From the NCBI GenBank assembly GCA_028276405.1, contig JAPYWJ010000011.1, positions 1 through 36,065 of the forward strand: a stretch of DNA of 36,065 nucleotides, in the 5' to 3' direction. A model generated the notes under the pieces. That model was not told the origin of the DNA and ran no database searches. It saw only the letters and a list, made by a program, of their open reading frames with translations. Below, piece after piece: positions 25,807 to 33,640 of this stretch (positions within the stretch are counted from its first letter, which is position 1; each line of letters opens with the position of its first letter). The position numbers and the translations under genes are program-made. The DNA comes from Hydrogenobacter sp. GTDB lineage: Bacteria > Aquificota > Aquificia > Aquificales > Aquificaceae.

Positions 25807-26766
25807 ATGAAAGGAATTTACATTCCCACTTTAATATTCTCCTTGTCCCTATTGCTCCTGCTTGGTATTAGGTGTTTACTTCTCTATTTAGCTAAAAGGT
25901 CTGCCTTTAAGAGCTTGCACCGAATACTTAGAGTACCCTCTATTCTTTGGGTGTTGGCTGTAGCTCTTTACACAACCCTTTACTTTTCTGATATGCAAAG
26001 AAAGTATGTTTTTCTGACGGAAAAGGTCATACAAGGGGCACTCATACTTTCGTTGACTTTTGTCCTTGCAGACATAGTTGTAGAGGTCATCAGGTTCTAC
26101 ATAAACAGGGCTTATCTGTCTTTGCCACCCATGGGTCTTATTTTTGCTCTTGTCAGAAGCATCATAATCACGCTGGGATTTATAACTCTCTTGAGCTCTT
26201 TGGGTATTCCAGTGGTGCATTTTATAACCACCCTGGGTGTTGGCGCTTTGGCTGTATCCTTGGCGCTTCAAGGGACACTTTCTAACTTCTTCTCTGGATT
26301 AAACATACTACTCTCAAAGCAAATCAAGATAGGTGATTTTGTAAGATTAGAGAGCGGTGAAGAAGGTTTTGTTCAGGATATTACATGGATGAACACGGTG
26401 ATAAGAAGATTGGACAATAACACGCTTGTGATACCTAATTCAAGGCTTGTTAATTCCATACTGCTCAACTATAAGTCCCTGTTAATTACAGTTTCTATAA
26501 CTGTGAGTTACAACTCTGACCTTGAAAAAGTAGAAAAAGAAACCCTAAAGGTAGCCAAGGAAGTACAAAGAAGTGTTAAAGGTGCAGACCAGAATTTTGA
26601 GCCCTCCGTAAGGTATCAAAGCTTTGGAGATTTAGGCGTAACTTTCAATGTGATACTGAAAGTGCTAGATCCTATCTACCAGTCAGTCCTTAAGCATGAG
26701 CTTATAAAGAGAATAAAGCAGGCATTCTACGAACAAGGAATAGAGTTTATTAAAAGTGGCATTTAG
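25807..26766 (+). CDS. MscS-family mechanosensitive ion channel
   Basis: These channels open under membrane tension to release solutes during hypoosmotic shock. The 319-aa protein has about four to five N-terminal membrane helices. The pore helix is Gly/Ala-rich ('TLGVGALAVSLALQGTLSNFFSGL'-type region, residues about 137-160). The MscS beta domain follows, with 'IGDFVRLESGEEGFVQDITW' and 'VIPNSRLVNSILLNY'. It starts 1 nt after thiE, and tRNA-Asn lies 29 bp after its stop. Confidence 0.92.
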   Translation: MKGIYIPTLIFSLSLLLLLGIRCLLLYLAKRSAFKSLHRILRVPSILWVLAVALYTTLYFSDMQRKYVFLTEKVIQGALILSLTFVLADIVVEVIRFYINRAYLSLPPMGLIFALVRSIIITLGFITLLSSLGIPVVHFITTLGVGALAVSLALQGTLSNFFSGLNILLSKQIKIGDFVRLESGEEGFVQDITWMNTVIRRLDNNTLVIPNSRLVNSILLNYKSLLITVSITVSYNSDLEKVEKETLKVAKEVQRSVKGADQNFEPSVRYQSFGDLGVTFNVILKVLDPIYQSVLKHELIKRIKQAFYEQGIEFIKSGI

Positions 26767-26779
26767 AAGGAAAAGTGTT

Positions 26780-26785
26780 TATAAT
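26780..26785 (+). promoter_or_regulatory. -10 element of tRNA-Asn-minCDE
   Basis: TATAAT lies 10 nt before the mature tRNA-Asn 5' end, the same spacing as for tRNA-Cys. The min genes downstream are probably expressed from it as well as by readthrough. Confidence 0.55.
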
Positions 26786-26795
26786 TTTCTAAGTA

Positions 26796-26871
26796 TCCGG
26801 GGTAGCTCAACCGGCAGAGCGGGTGGCTGTTAACCACCTGGTTGGGGGTTCGAGTCCCTCCCCCGGAGCCA
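26796..26871 (+). tRNA. tRNA-Asn (GTT)
   Basis: Acceptor TCCGGGG pairs with CCCCGGA; anticodon stem GGTGG/CCACC encloses loop CTGTTAA with anticodon GTT; the T arm is GGGGG-TTCGAGT-CCCTC, with one mismatch or slip. Discriminator G and CCA are encoded. The minC ATG follows after only 11 nt. Confidence 0.96.
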
Positions 26872-26882
26872 AAAGGTAAGGA

Positions 26883-27461
26883 ATGATAGAGATAAAGGGA
26901 GTAACGCTACCTGTAGTGGTCGTAAAAGTGAAGGAAAAAGTAAGCCCTCATGAAGTGATCTCCTACATAAGTGAAAGGCTGTCCTCTAAACTTTTCAGTG
27001 GTAGCTATTTCCTCATAGACGGTGAGGGAATTTTGAGCGAGGAGGAACTCTCTCAAATAGAAGCTTTCTTAAGCTCTAAGAACATAAAAAGTGTAAAAAA
27101 ACTCATCTTAGATAATGCTCAGCGTGAAGAAAGCAGGCTCCTGCTAGTTCAAAAACACCTCAGGTCGGGACAGAAGGTGGAACATAACGGTGATGTACTC
27201 ATTTTAGGGAATGTGAATAAAGATGCGCAAGTTATAGCAAGCGGAAACATAATAGTAATAGGCAAGCTGCGAGGCATAGCAGTAGCTGGTGCACTGGGGG
27301 ATGAAAGTGCGGTAGTTGTTGCTCTTCAGATGGAACCTCAACAGATCAGGATAGGCAGAAAACTTGCTATATCCAGCGATGAGGATAGAAACTCTCCTGG
27401 ATATCCAGAGGTTGCAAAAATTGAAAATGGTACAATAGTTTTAGAAAGGGTGAAAGCATGA
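26883..27461 (+). CDS. minC: Septum site-determining protein MinC
   Basis: MinC, delivered by MinD, blocks FtsZ assembly away from mid-cell. The 192-aa protein is short for the family but has both parts: a variable N-terminal domain (about residues 1-90) and a C-terminal beta-helix with the signature 'VEHNGDVLILGNVNKDAQVIASGNIIVIGKLRG' pattern. The ATG is 11 nt after the tRNA-Asn CCA. The stop overlaps minD by four bases. Confidence 0.94.
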   Translation: MIEIKGVTLPVVVVKVKEKVSPHEVISYISERLSSKLFSGSYFLIDGEGILSEEELSQIEAFLSSKNIKSVKKLILDNAQREESRLLLVQKHLRSGQKVEHNGDVLILGNVNKDAQVIASGNIIVIGKLRGIAVAGALGDESAVVVALQMEPQQIRIGRKLAISSDEDRNSPGYPEVAKIENGTIVLERVKA

Positions 27462-28246
27462 CAAAGGTTATGGTGATCACATCTGGGAAAGGCGGTGTAG
27501 GAAAAACTACCATAACTGCGAACCTTGGCATAGCGCTTGCCAAACTGGGTAAAAAAGTGCTGACAGTGGATGCGGACATAGGTCTTAGAAACCTTGATAT
27601 GATCCTGGGTCTTGAAAACAGGATAGTTTATGATGTTTTGGATGTATTGGAAGGTAGGGTAGATTTTTCTAAAGCTTTAGTAAAGGACAAAAGAGGTCTT
27701 TCTCTGTGGCTTCTTCCTGCAAACCAGACAAAAAATAAAGATGCGGTGGACAAAGATAAGTGGGTCAAGCTGATGGAAAGTATAAAAGAGACTAATGAGT
27801 TTGATTATCTGCTTATAGATTCTCCTGCAGGCATAGAGCGAGGTTTCCAAATAGCGGCACTTCCTGCAGACACTGCCATAGTAGTGGTGAACCCTGAGGT
27901 ATCTTCTGTAAGAGATGCAGACAGAGTAATAGGACTGCTTGAAAACATGGGTAAAAAAGATTACTTTTTGGTTGTAAACCGTATAAGGTGGGAAGCGGTC
28001 AAAAAGGGTGAGATGCTCTCTGTTGAGGATCTTGTGGACATGCTCAAGGTGCCCCTTTTAGGCGTAGTGCCAGAAGAGCAAAAGCTTGTAGATTTTACCA
28101 ACAAGGGTGATCCCATAGTTCTTGAAGAGAGCTACGATGTTTCAAAAGCTATAATGGACATGGCAAGAAGGATAACTGGAGAAAGTGTACCCATAAAATA
28201 TTACGGAGATAAAAAGAGCCTTTTAGAAAAGCTGTTCGGGAGGTAA
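27458..28246 (+). CDS. minD: Septum site-determining protein MinD
   Basis: MinD is the membrane-bound ATPase of the Min oscillator. The 262-aa product has the deviant Walker A 'SGKGGVGKTT' at residues 9-18, 'VDADIGLRNLDMILGLENR', 'DYLLIDSPAGIERGF' and a C-terminal amphipathic membrane-targeting helix ('SLLEKLFGR'). It is translationally coupled to minC, and minE follows 3 nt after the stop. Confidence 0.97.
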   Translation: MTKVMVITSGKGGVGKTTITANLGIALAKLGKKVLTVDADIGLRNLDMILGLENRIVYDVLDVLEGRVDFSKALVKDKRGLSLWLLPANQTKNKDAVDKDKWVKLMESIKETNEFDYLLIDSPAGIERGFQIAALPADTAIVVVNPEVSSVRDADRVIGLLENMGKKDYFLVVNRIRWEAVKKGEMLSVEDLVDMLKVPLLGVVPEEQKLVDFTNKGDPIVLEESYDVSKAIMDMARRITGESVPIKYYGDKKSLLEKLFGR

Positions 28247-28249
28247 AAG

Positions 28250-28489
28250 TTGTTTGAGTTTTCATTTAAGAGAAATAAAAGCAGAGATGATGCGGTAAGA
28301 AGGCTCACGCTGGTGCTTGCTTACGAGAGGAAGGGATTGCCACCAAATTTTGTAGAAAAGCTCAGGGATGATCTTGTTTTGGTTTTTTCCAAGTATCCTC
28401 AGTTTGAGATAAAGCGCATAGAAGTTGACATAAGAAGAGAAAAAGAAGGTTTTGATGAGCTTTGGATCAGCATACCCTTTAAGACATGA
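28250..28489 (+). CDS. minE: Cell division topological specificity factor MinE
   Basis: MinE stimulates MinD ATPase and confines MinCD to the poles. The 79-aa protein has the N-terminal amphipathic segment, then '[13 protein letters not shown]' (the MinD-contact helix) and the C-terminal topological domain ('[19 protein letters not shown]'). The start is TTG at 28250, supported by GGGAGG a few bases upstream inside the minD end. The stop overlaps hslV as ATGA. Confidence 0.93.
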   Translation: MFEFSFKRNKSRDDAVRRLTLVLAYERKGLPPNFVEKLRDDLVLVFSKYPQFEIKRIEVDIRREKEGFDELWISIPFKT

Positions 28490-29007
28490 CTACTATACTT
28501 GCAGTTAGAAGAAACAGCATAACAGTTATGGGAGGTGATGGACAGGTAACGCTTGGACAATCTATAATAAAGCACGGAGCTAAAAAGATAAGAAAGCTAC
28601 ACAACAGCAAGGTTATTGTTGGGTTTGCTGGTTCTGCTGCGGATGGGCTTGCACTTATGGAGAGGTTAGAGGCAAAGCTTGAAGAGTTCAGAGGTAATCT
28701 ACTAAGAGCCAGCGTGGAACTTGCCAAGGAATGGAGGATGGACAAGTACCTAAGAAGGCTTGAAGCTCTACTTTTAGTGGCAGACAAGGAAAACATGCTT
28801 TTACTTTCTGGAAACGGTGATGTTATAGAACCAGATGAGCCCATAGTTGCCATAGGCTCAGGCGGAGATTACGCAAGGTCAGCAGCAATAGCCCTTTACA
28901 GAAATACAGACATGTCTGCGGAAGACATAGTAAGAGAGGCTCTCAAAATAGCCAGCGAGATATGTATATATACCAACTCAAACTTCGTCATAGAAAAATT
29001 AGAGTGA
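28486..29007 (+). CDS. hslV: ATP-dependent protease HslUV, peptidase subunit HslV
   Basis: HslV is the threonine peptidase that degrades unfolded proteins fed by the HslU ATPase. The 173-aa protein begins 'MTTILAVRR'; after removal of Met, Thr becomes the nucleophile. Signatures 'GDGQVTLGQ', '[13 protein letters not shown]', '[12 protein letters not shown]' and 'AIGSGG.YA' are all present. hslU is not adjacent, so it must lie elsewhere in the genome. It overlaps minE by four bases. Confidence 0.96.
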   Translation: MTTILAVRRNSITVMGGDGQVTLGQSIIKHGAKKIRKLHNSKVIVGFAGSAADGLALMERLEAKLEEFRGNLLRASVELAKEWRMDKYLRRLEALLLVADKENMLLLSGNGDVIEPDEPIVAIGSGGDYARSAAIALYRNTDMSAEDIVREALKIASEICIYTNSNFVIEKLE

Positions 29008-29718
29008 ATGATAGAGAAAGAAGAACTAAAGCTTTTACTTAACCTTCAAGAGCTTGAAATAAACATAAAAAAACTTGAGAAACTTACACAGAAGTTAACG
29101 CAAGAAGATGTAGAACTTAGAAAGCAGTTAGCACAAGTGGAGCAAGAAGAAGCTATGTTGTTGCTTGAGTTAAAAAAGTTAGATGATGAGATAAGGCAAA
29201 CCAGCCAAGAACTATCCATCTGTATGGAAGGTATAAAAAGAGCAGAAGAAAGACTAAATAAGGTAAAGAAAGCCCAAGAGTATAAAGCCCTTCTGAGAGA
29301 AAAGGCAAGGTACGAAGACTGTGTCATAAAGCTCAAAGATCAGCTGAAACTTCTTCAGACAGAAAAAAAACAGAAGGAACAAACTTATACAAAGCAAAAG
29401 AAAAACTTGGAGGTAAAATACAGAGACCTAAAGGAAAAACTTGAGGATATTTCTTTAGAGTCAGAACTCACCAAGAGAAATTTGGAACAACTGAAACAGG
29501 AAAGGTTCAAACTTATTAATCGCATACCCAAGCATGCATTAAAAGAGTACGAGAACTTAAAAAGTAGCCTGGAACTCCCTGTTATAGTTCCTGTAGTAAG
29601 CTTTGGCGCGTGTGGAGGGTGTGGAATGAAACTACCTTCAAGCCTTTACTCAAAAGTGATGCTGGGAGAGCTTGTCATATGTCCTAACTGCACAAGAATT
29701 ATATACTATGAAGCTTAA
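29008..29718 (+). CDS. Coiled-coil protein with C-terminal C4 zinc ribbon (CT398-like family)
   Basis: The 236-aa protein has a long antiparallel coiled coil (about residues 5-170). A short zinc ribbon with four cysteines in two CxxC pairs follows: 'CGGCG' near residue 205 and 'ICPNC' near residue 228. Related proteins have been linked to nucleic-acid or secretion functions in other bacteria, but the role is unsettled. The ATG directly follows the hslV stop, and rodA starts 11 bp before this gene's stop. Position between a protease and a cell-shape gene gives no firm hint. Confidence 0.85.
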   Translation: MIEKEELKLLLNLQELEINIKKLEKLTQKLTQEDVELRKQLAQVEQEEAMLLLELKKLDDEIRQTSQELSICMEGIKRAEERLNKVKKAQEYKALLREKARYEDCVIKLKDQLKLLQTEKKQKEQTYTKQKKNLEVKYRDLKEKLEDISLESELTKRNLEQLKQERFKLINRIPKHALKEYENLKSSLELPVIVPVVSFGACGGCGMKLPSSLYSKVMLGELVICPNCTRIIYYEA

Positions 29719-30802
29719 ATACATAGACCTTACTCTACTCCTTTCCCTGATACTAATACAGCTTATAGGCTTGCTGGGTGTTTTTAGTGCCACTTACAAG
29801 GGAAGTATCTCTTCTCTCTTTGTCAAACAGATGCTTTATATACTTTTTGGCTGGTTTATCATATTAGCGCTGGGAAGGATAAACTTCCGAATACTTTATG
29901 ACATGGCTACAGTCGTATACATGCTTAACCTTTTTTTGCTCGTGCTTGTAGCTCTTTTTGGGAAGACTGTTTATGGTGCAAAAAGGTGGTTAGATTTGGG
30001 ACCTTTGAGCATACAACCTTCAGAGTTCATGAAGTTTTCCCTTCTTCTCTTTTCCACTTACATATTGGGACACATGAAAAAAAGCGTTAGCAAAGAGTCT
30101 GCCATCCTGCTACTTGCCTTTATTATGCCTACCCTTTTGACCCTAAAACAGCCAGATCTGGGTACAGCGGTATCCTACTTTGTGATCCTGTTGTCTTTAC
30201 TTTTCTTCAAAGGTACCCGTATTAGGTTCTTTGTAGCATTAAGTCTTTCCCTTTTAGTACTTTCTCCACTCCTTTGGCACTTTCTCAAAGACTACCAGAA
30301 AGAGAGGATCATGGCGGTCCTTGACCCATACTCAGACTACGCGGGTAGCGGATACCAGCTCATACAGTCCATGATAGCCATAGGCTCGGGCGGAATAACG
30401 GGTAAAGGCTTTCTAAAAGGTACGCAGTCACATCTTTTGTTCCTTCCTGAAAAACACACAGACTTTATATTTTCTGTAATAGCAGAAGAGTGGGGTTTTT
30501 TGCTTAGTTTTTTGCTCATCTCCTTATACTTTCTTTTTATATACAGGCTTGCTCTTTACGGTATGCGTTTGCATGATGGCACCCAGAGGCTCTTTTTGGG
30601 CGGAGCTGTGTCGCTTATACTCTTTCAAGCCTTTGTGAATTTAATGATGACCATGGGATTGGCACCAGTCGTAGGAATACCCTTACCCTTTGTGAGTTTT
30701 GGAGGAAGTAGCGTACTAACTTTTAGCTTGATCATAGGTGCGTGCTTTTCCATCTTAAGAGAGTATATGCAAAAAGATATTCGCTTTGAGGAGCAACTAT
30801 GA
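29708..30802 (+). CDS. rodA: Peptidoglycan glycosyltransferase RodA (SEDS family)
   Basis: RodA polymerises glycan strands for cell elongation, working with a class B penicillin-binding protein. The 364-aa protein has about ten membrane helices and the SEDS motifs 'GAKRWLDLGPLSIQPSEFMK', 'KQPDLGTAV', 'GSGGITGKGFLKGTQS', 'PEKHTDFIFSVIAEE' and 'PLPFVSFGGSS'. The catalytic Asp lies in the HTDF segment. RodA is preferred over FtsW on the 'IQPSEFMK' and 'GTQS.L.FLPEKHTDF' style. An upstream ATG at 29672 lies deep in the previous gene; I chose 29708. Confidence 0.92.
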   Translation: MKLKYIDLTLLLSLILIQLIGLLGVFSATYKGSISSLFVKQMLYILFGWFIILALGRINFRILYDMATVVYMLNLFLLVLVALFGKTVYGAKRWLDLGPLSIQPSEFMKFSLLLFSTYILGHMKKSVSKESAILLLAFIMPTLLTLKQPDLGTAVSYFVILLSLLFFKGTRIRFFVALSLSLLVLSPLLWHFLKDYQKERIMAVLDPYSDYAGSGYQLIQSMIAIGSGGITGKGFLKGTQSHLLFLPEKHTDFIFSVIAEEWGFLLSFLLISLYFLFIYRLALYGMRLHDGTQRLFLGGAVSLILFQAFVNLMMTMGLAPVVGIPLPFVSFGGSSVLTFSLIIGACFSILREYMQKDIRFEEQL

Positions 30803-31899
30803 TAGAAGGTCTTTACATACACATACCCTTCTGCTCATACAAATGCCCTTACTGTGATTTTATGTCCTTTACAAGCCCCTTTATATCCCATCAGGAATAC
30901 TTACAACTTCTTCTTAAAGAACTTAAGCTTTACAAAGAAGAGAGTTTTTCCCTGAAAACCCTTTATCTTGGCGGTGGGACACCGTCGCTTATAGACACCT
31001 CTTTATACAAAACCTTTTTAAAAGACCTTTCCCTTTTAGTGGATACCACCAGACTTGAAGAGTTTACTATAGAGTGTAATCCAGAAACATACAGAGAGGA
31101 AGAGTTCAAACAGATAGCGGATCTGGGAATAAATCGCGTAAGTGTAGGTGTCCAAAGCTTTACAGAAAGGGGGCTAAAAGCGCTTGGTAGAAAACATACT
31201 GTTAAGGATTCCATAGATTGCATTAACTCTGCTTTCAAAGCAGGTATAGAAAACATAAGCGTGGATATTATATACGCGTACCCAAACCAAACTTTAAAGG
31301 ATCTAAAGGAAGAGCTTAAGGTTTTGATGGACCTTCCCATCAAGCACTTATCTTGCTATCTGCTTACACCTTACGAAGACACACTTTTTGGCAAACTTTT
31401 TAGTGAAGAAAAGCTCAAACTTCCAAACAGCGACCTAATAGCGGATATGTATCTCTTTTGGGTAAATGAGTTAAAAAGTCTGGGTTTTGAGCATTACGAG
31501 ATATCTAACTTTGCATTGCCTGGATACGAGTGTAAGCATAACATTTCTTATTGGCTTGGAAGAGAGTTTTTGGGCTTAGGAGTATCCGCGTGGAGTTATG
31601 TAAAAAATGTAAGGCTTGGAAACACTAAAAACATAAGTAAATACTCTCAAGCTGTCAAAAGAGGGGAAAAACCTGTAGAGTGTATAGAATTACTTGAAGG
31701 ATATGACCTTATCAAAGATATGTTTTTTACGAGGCTTAGAACCAAGTGGGGTATACCAAAGGAGTATGCACATCTTATACCGGAAGAGCTTCTTGAGTTT
31801 TTTGAAAGTGCTGAAGATAGGATAAGATTAAAAGAAAGGGGTATGCTGTTGATAAACGAGATCCTCTTAAGGATAAACTACCATGCATTACCACATTAG
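30799..31899 (+). CDS. hemW: HemW-like radical SAM protein (heme chaperone)
   Basis: The 366-aa protein carries the radical SAM cluster motif CxxxCxxC at C12, C16, C19 ('PFCSYKCPYCDF') and family features 'TLYLGGGTPSLI', 'FTIECNPET', 'NRVSVGVQSF', 'DIIYAYPNQT' and 'LSCYLLTPYEDT'. It lacks the extra N-terminal Cys region of true HemN. HemW proteins bind heme and are thought to deliver it to respiratory enzymes. Its ATG overlaps the rodA stop (ATGA), and the next gene starts 17 bp before its end. Confidence 0.92.
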   Translation: MIEGLYIHIPFCSYKCPYCDFMSFTSPFISHQEYLQLLLKELKLYKEESFSLKTLYLGGGTPSLIDTSLYKTFLKDLSLLVDTTRLEEFTIECNPETYREEEFKQIADLGINRVSVGVQSFTERGLKALGRKHTVKDSIDCINSAFKAGIENISVDIIYAYPNQTLKDLKEELKVLMDLPIKHLSCYLLTPYEDTLFGKLFSEEKLKLPNSDLIADMYLFWVNELKSLGFEHYEISNFALPGYECKHNISYWLGREFLGLGVSAWSYVKNVRLGNTKNISKYSQAVKRGEKPVECIELLEGYDLIKDMFFTRLRTKWGIPKEYAHLIPEELLEFFESAEDRIRLKERGMLLINEILLRINYHALPH

Positions 31900-32425
31900 A
31901 AAACTTATACAAGTGGGGAGACTCCTTTTTGAAGAAGGTCTTGTGGATGCAAGGGCGGGTAATCTTTCTGTAAGAATAGGTCAGAAAATGCTCATAACCA
32001 GAAGGGGATCTCACCTGGGAACTCTAAAGGAGCATGACTTTATACTTTTGGATATTACCAAAACCAGCATCCTTGACAGTAGAGCATCTTCTGAACTTTT
32101 GGTGCATAGAGAGGTATATATAAAAACCCAAAACCTTGCGCTTGTGCACGCGCACCCTACTGCTGTAATTAAGCTGTCCTTTAGAACAAAAAAGATAGTG
32201 CCAAAAGATGGTGAAGGAAAAACCTTACTGAAAAGCGTAAAGGTGATCCCCAATTTGCCCTCCGGAAGCCAGAAGTTAGCTGAGGCAATTTCTGATATAT
32301 TATCCCAAGACAAATTAGTGGTTGTGCGTTCTCACGGCGTTTTTTCTGCGGACACAGACCCCTTTTATGCTTACGGTCATATATCCGTACTTGAGCATTC
32401 GTGTAAAATACTCCTTGATGACTGA
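31883..32425 (+). CDS. Class II aldolase/adducin family protein
   Basis: The 180-aa protein has the family's N-terminal 'GLVDARAGNLSVRIG' and zinc-site 'LVHAHPTAVIKLS' (His-x-His), and a later 'VVRSHGVFSAD'. These suit fuculose-phosphate aldolases, methylthioribulose-phosphate dehydratases (MtnB) and relatives. The short length and missing extra motifs prevent a choice. It overlaps hemW by 17 bp and the next gene by 8 bp. Confidence 0.82.
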   Translation: MHYHIRKLIQVGRLLFEEGLVDARAGNLSVRIGQKMLITRRGSHLGTLKEHDFILLDITKTSILDSRASSELLVHREVYIKTQNLALVHAHPTAVIKLSFRTKKIVPKDGEGKTLLKSVKVIPNLPSGSQKLAEAISDILSQDKLVVVRSHGVFSADTDPFYAYGHISVLEHSCKILLDD

Positions 32426-32867
32426 AAAGGTTTATAAAGGTTGCAAGATACCCCTTGACCTTTACTACGATATAGAGAATCAGGTTTGGTATAAGTTGGA
32501 ACCAGACGGTACAGTCAGGGTGGGTGCAACAGACATAGGTCAGACCAGAGCAGGTAAAATGGTAAATGTAAGGATAAAAGCGGTAGGAAAGTATGTTCAG
32601 AAAGGTAAACCCATTGCCAGTCTTGAAAGTGGTAAATGGACAGGACCAGTTCCTGCCATAATAGAAGGAGAGATAGTAGAAAGGAACGATCTTCTTTTTG
32701 ATACGCCGGAGCTCATCAACGAAGACCCTTACGGTAGGGGGTGGATAGCCCGCCTAAAACCTGCTCACTTAGAAAAAGATCTTAGAGACCTTTTGACTGG
32801 TGAAGAGGCTTTTAACAAACTAAAGGAGTACATGGACAGAGAAGGTGTAGAGTGTAAAGGCTCATGA
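32418..32867 (+). CDS. Lipoyl-carrier protein of the GcvH/LbpA type
   Basis: The 149-aa protein has the GcvH-like barrel-sandwich fold ('WYKLEPDGTVRVGATDIGQTRAGKMVNV'-type region). The probable lipoyl-lysine is K73 in 'SLESGKWTGPVPAIIEGEI'. Canonical GcvH has ESVKA at this site; 'ESGKW.GP.PA' is, from memory, the pattern of LbpA, the lipoate-binding protein of the sulfur-oxidising heterodisulfide-reductase-like pathway. Neither glycine-cleavage nor sHdr genes are next to it. ATG 32418 overlaps the previous stop. A longer frame starts at 32322 in the aldolase gene and was rejected. Confidence 0.85.
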   Translation: MTEKVYKGCKIPLDLYYDIENQVWYKLEPDGTVRVGATDIGQTRAGKMVNVRIKAVGKYVQKGKPIASLESGKWTGPVPAIIEGEIVERNDLLFDTPELINEDPYGRGWIARLKPAHLEKDLRDLLTGEEAFNKLKEYMDREGVECKGS

Positions 32868-33638
32868 CAGGCCATTCCTTGTAAGAAGCTCTTCTATATA
32901 TTTATGCAAACTGTCCAAAGGAACTGTATCTATCTTTTCGCCCTTTAAAAACACATCCACCGCTAACTTTACCTCTCCGTTTACCTTCATTTTAGTACCT
33001 ACAAAACCTATGTCTCCCGCACCGTGCTGTCCGCAACCCTTGGCGCAACCAGACCAGTGCATTCTTATGGGTTCCTCTCTTGGTAATCTCTCCGAGAGGT
33101 AGTTGGCAAGCTTTATGGCGTCAGGTTTGTTTTCTATGACCCCAAAGGCACACGTCCTGCTTCCCTGACAAGCCATAAGCCCTTCAAAATAAGGGCTGTT
33201 TGAGATCCCATATCTTTCAAACAATTCATCATCAAGAAGCCCGTTAAGGTTCTCCTCCGGCACATTAAAGGTTTTGGTATGTAGAAAGCCTGACCTCACC
33301 GCTTCCATACCTTTTGGCAAGTTCTGCCACTCTTTCAAGGTCAGTCCCAGTAAAAATGCCCGCTGGAACCACAAGGCTCACCGCATACAGTCCGTTCTTT
33401 TGCTTTATTATTCCGCATCTCTCACCAACCTTCTGGACAAGCTCCTCTCCCCTTCTCCATAAGTTTTTCATGAGCCTCTGCTCAAGTTCCTTTCTAAAAC
33501 CGTCAACGCCCAACTCTTTTATCAAAAAATACAGGCGGTTTTTATTCCTATCTTCCCTGTTTCCCATATCCGAATACAGTTCAAAAATCCCTTTGGCTAT
33601 GTCTAAGGCTTCGTGCGGTCTTACAAAGATGTCCAAGA
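32862..33638 (-). pseudogene. nirA: Ferredoxin-type nitrite reductase, 5'-truncated and frameshifted
   Basis: The remaining part covers roughly the C-terminal half of a siroheme nitrite reductase. From the junction it reads 'VLDIFVRPHEALDIAKGIF', then 'GIFTGTDLERVAELAKRYGSGEVRLSTYQNL' in pieces, then meets an in-frame TAA (33265-33267). The other frame immediately continues 'NVPEENLNGLLDDELFERYG'. Downstream the siroheme/[4Fe-4S] ligands survive as CQGSRTC and CAKGC. The first roughly 250 residues are absent. Both the missing 5' half and the frameshift indicate a dead gene, unless either is an assembly or sequencing error. Its 3' end overlaps the LbpA-like gene by 6 bp. Confidence 0.88.
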
Positions 33639-33640
33639 CG
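33636..33640. other. Head-to-head nirA/nasA junction
   Basis: NirA homology on the minus strand and NasA homology on the plus strand meet here with no intergenic DNA. Both genes lack their 5' parts. The junction could be a deletion between divergent genes, an inversion, or an assembly join. Confidence 0.75.

Noticed and set aside
32322-32417. A longer start for the LbpA-like gene
   Set aside because: It would lie within the aldolase gene in another frame and add residues unlike GcvH; the ATG at 32418 overlaps the aldolase stop in the usual coupled manner.
33314-33637. The long open frame upstream of nasA as its N-terminus
   Set aside because: This segment is the antisense of nirA and its translation shows no molybdopterin oxidoreductase features.
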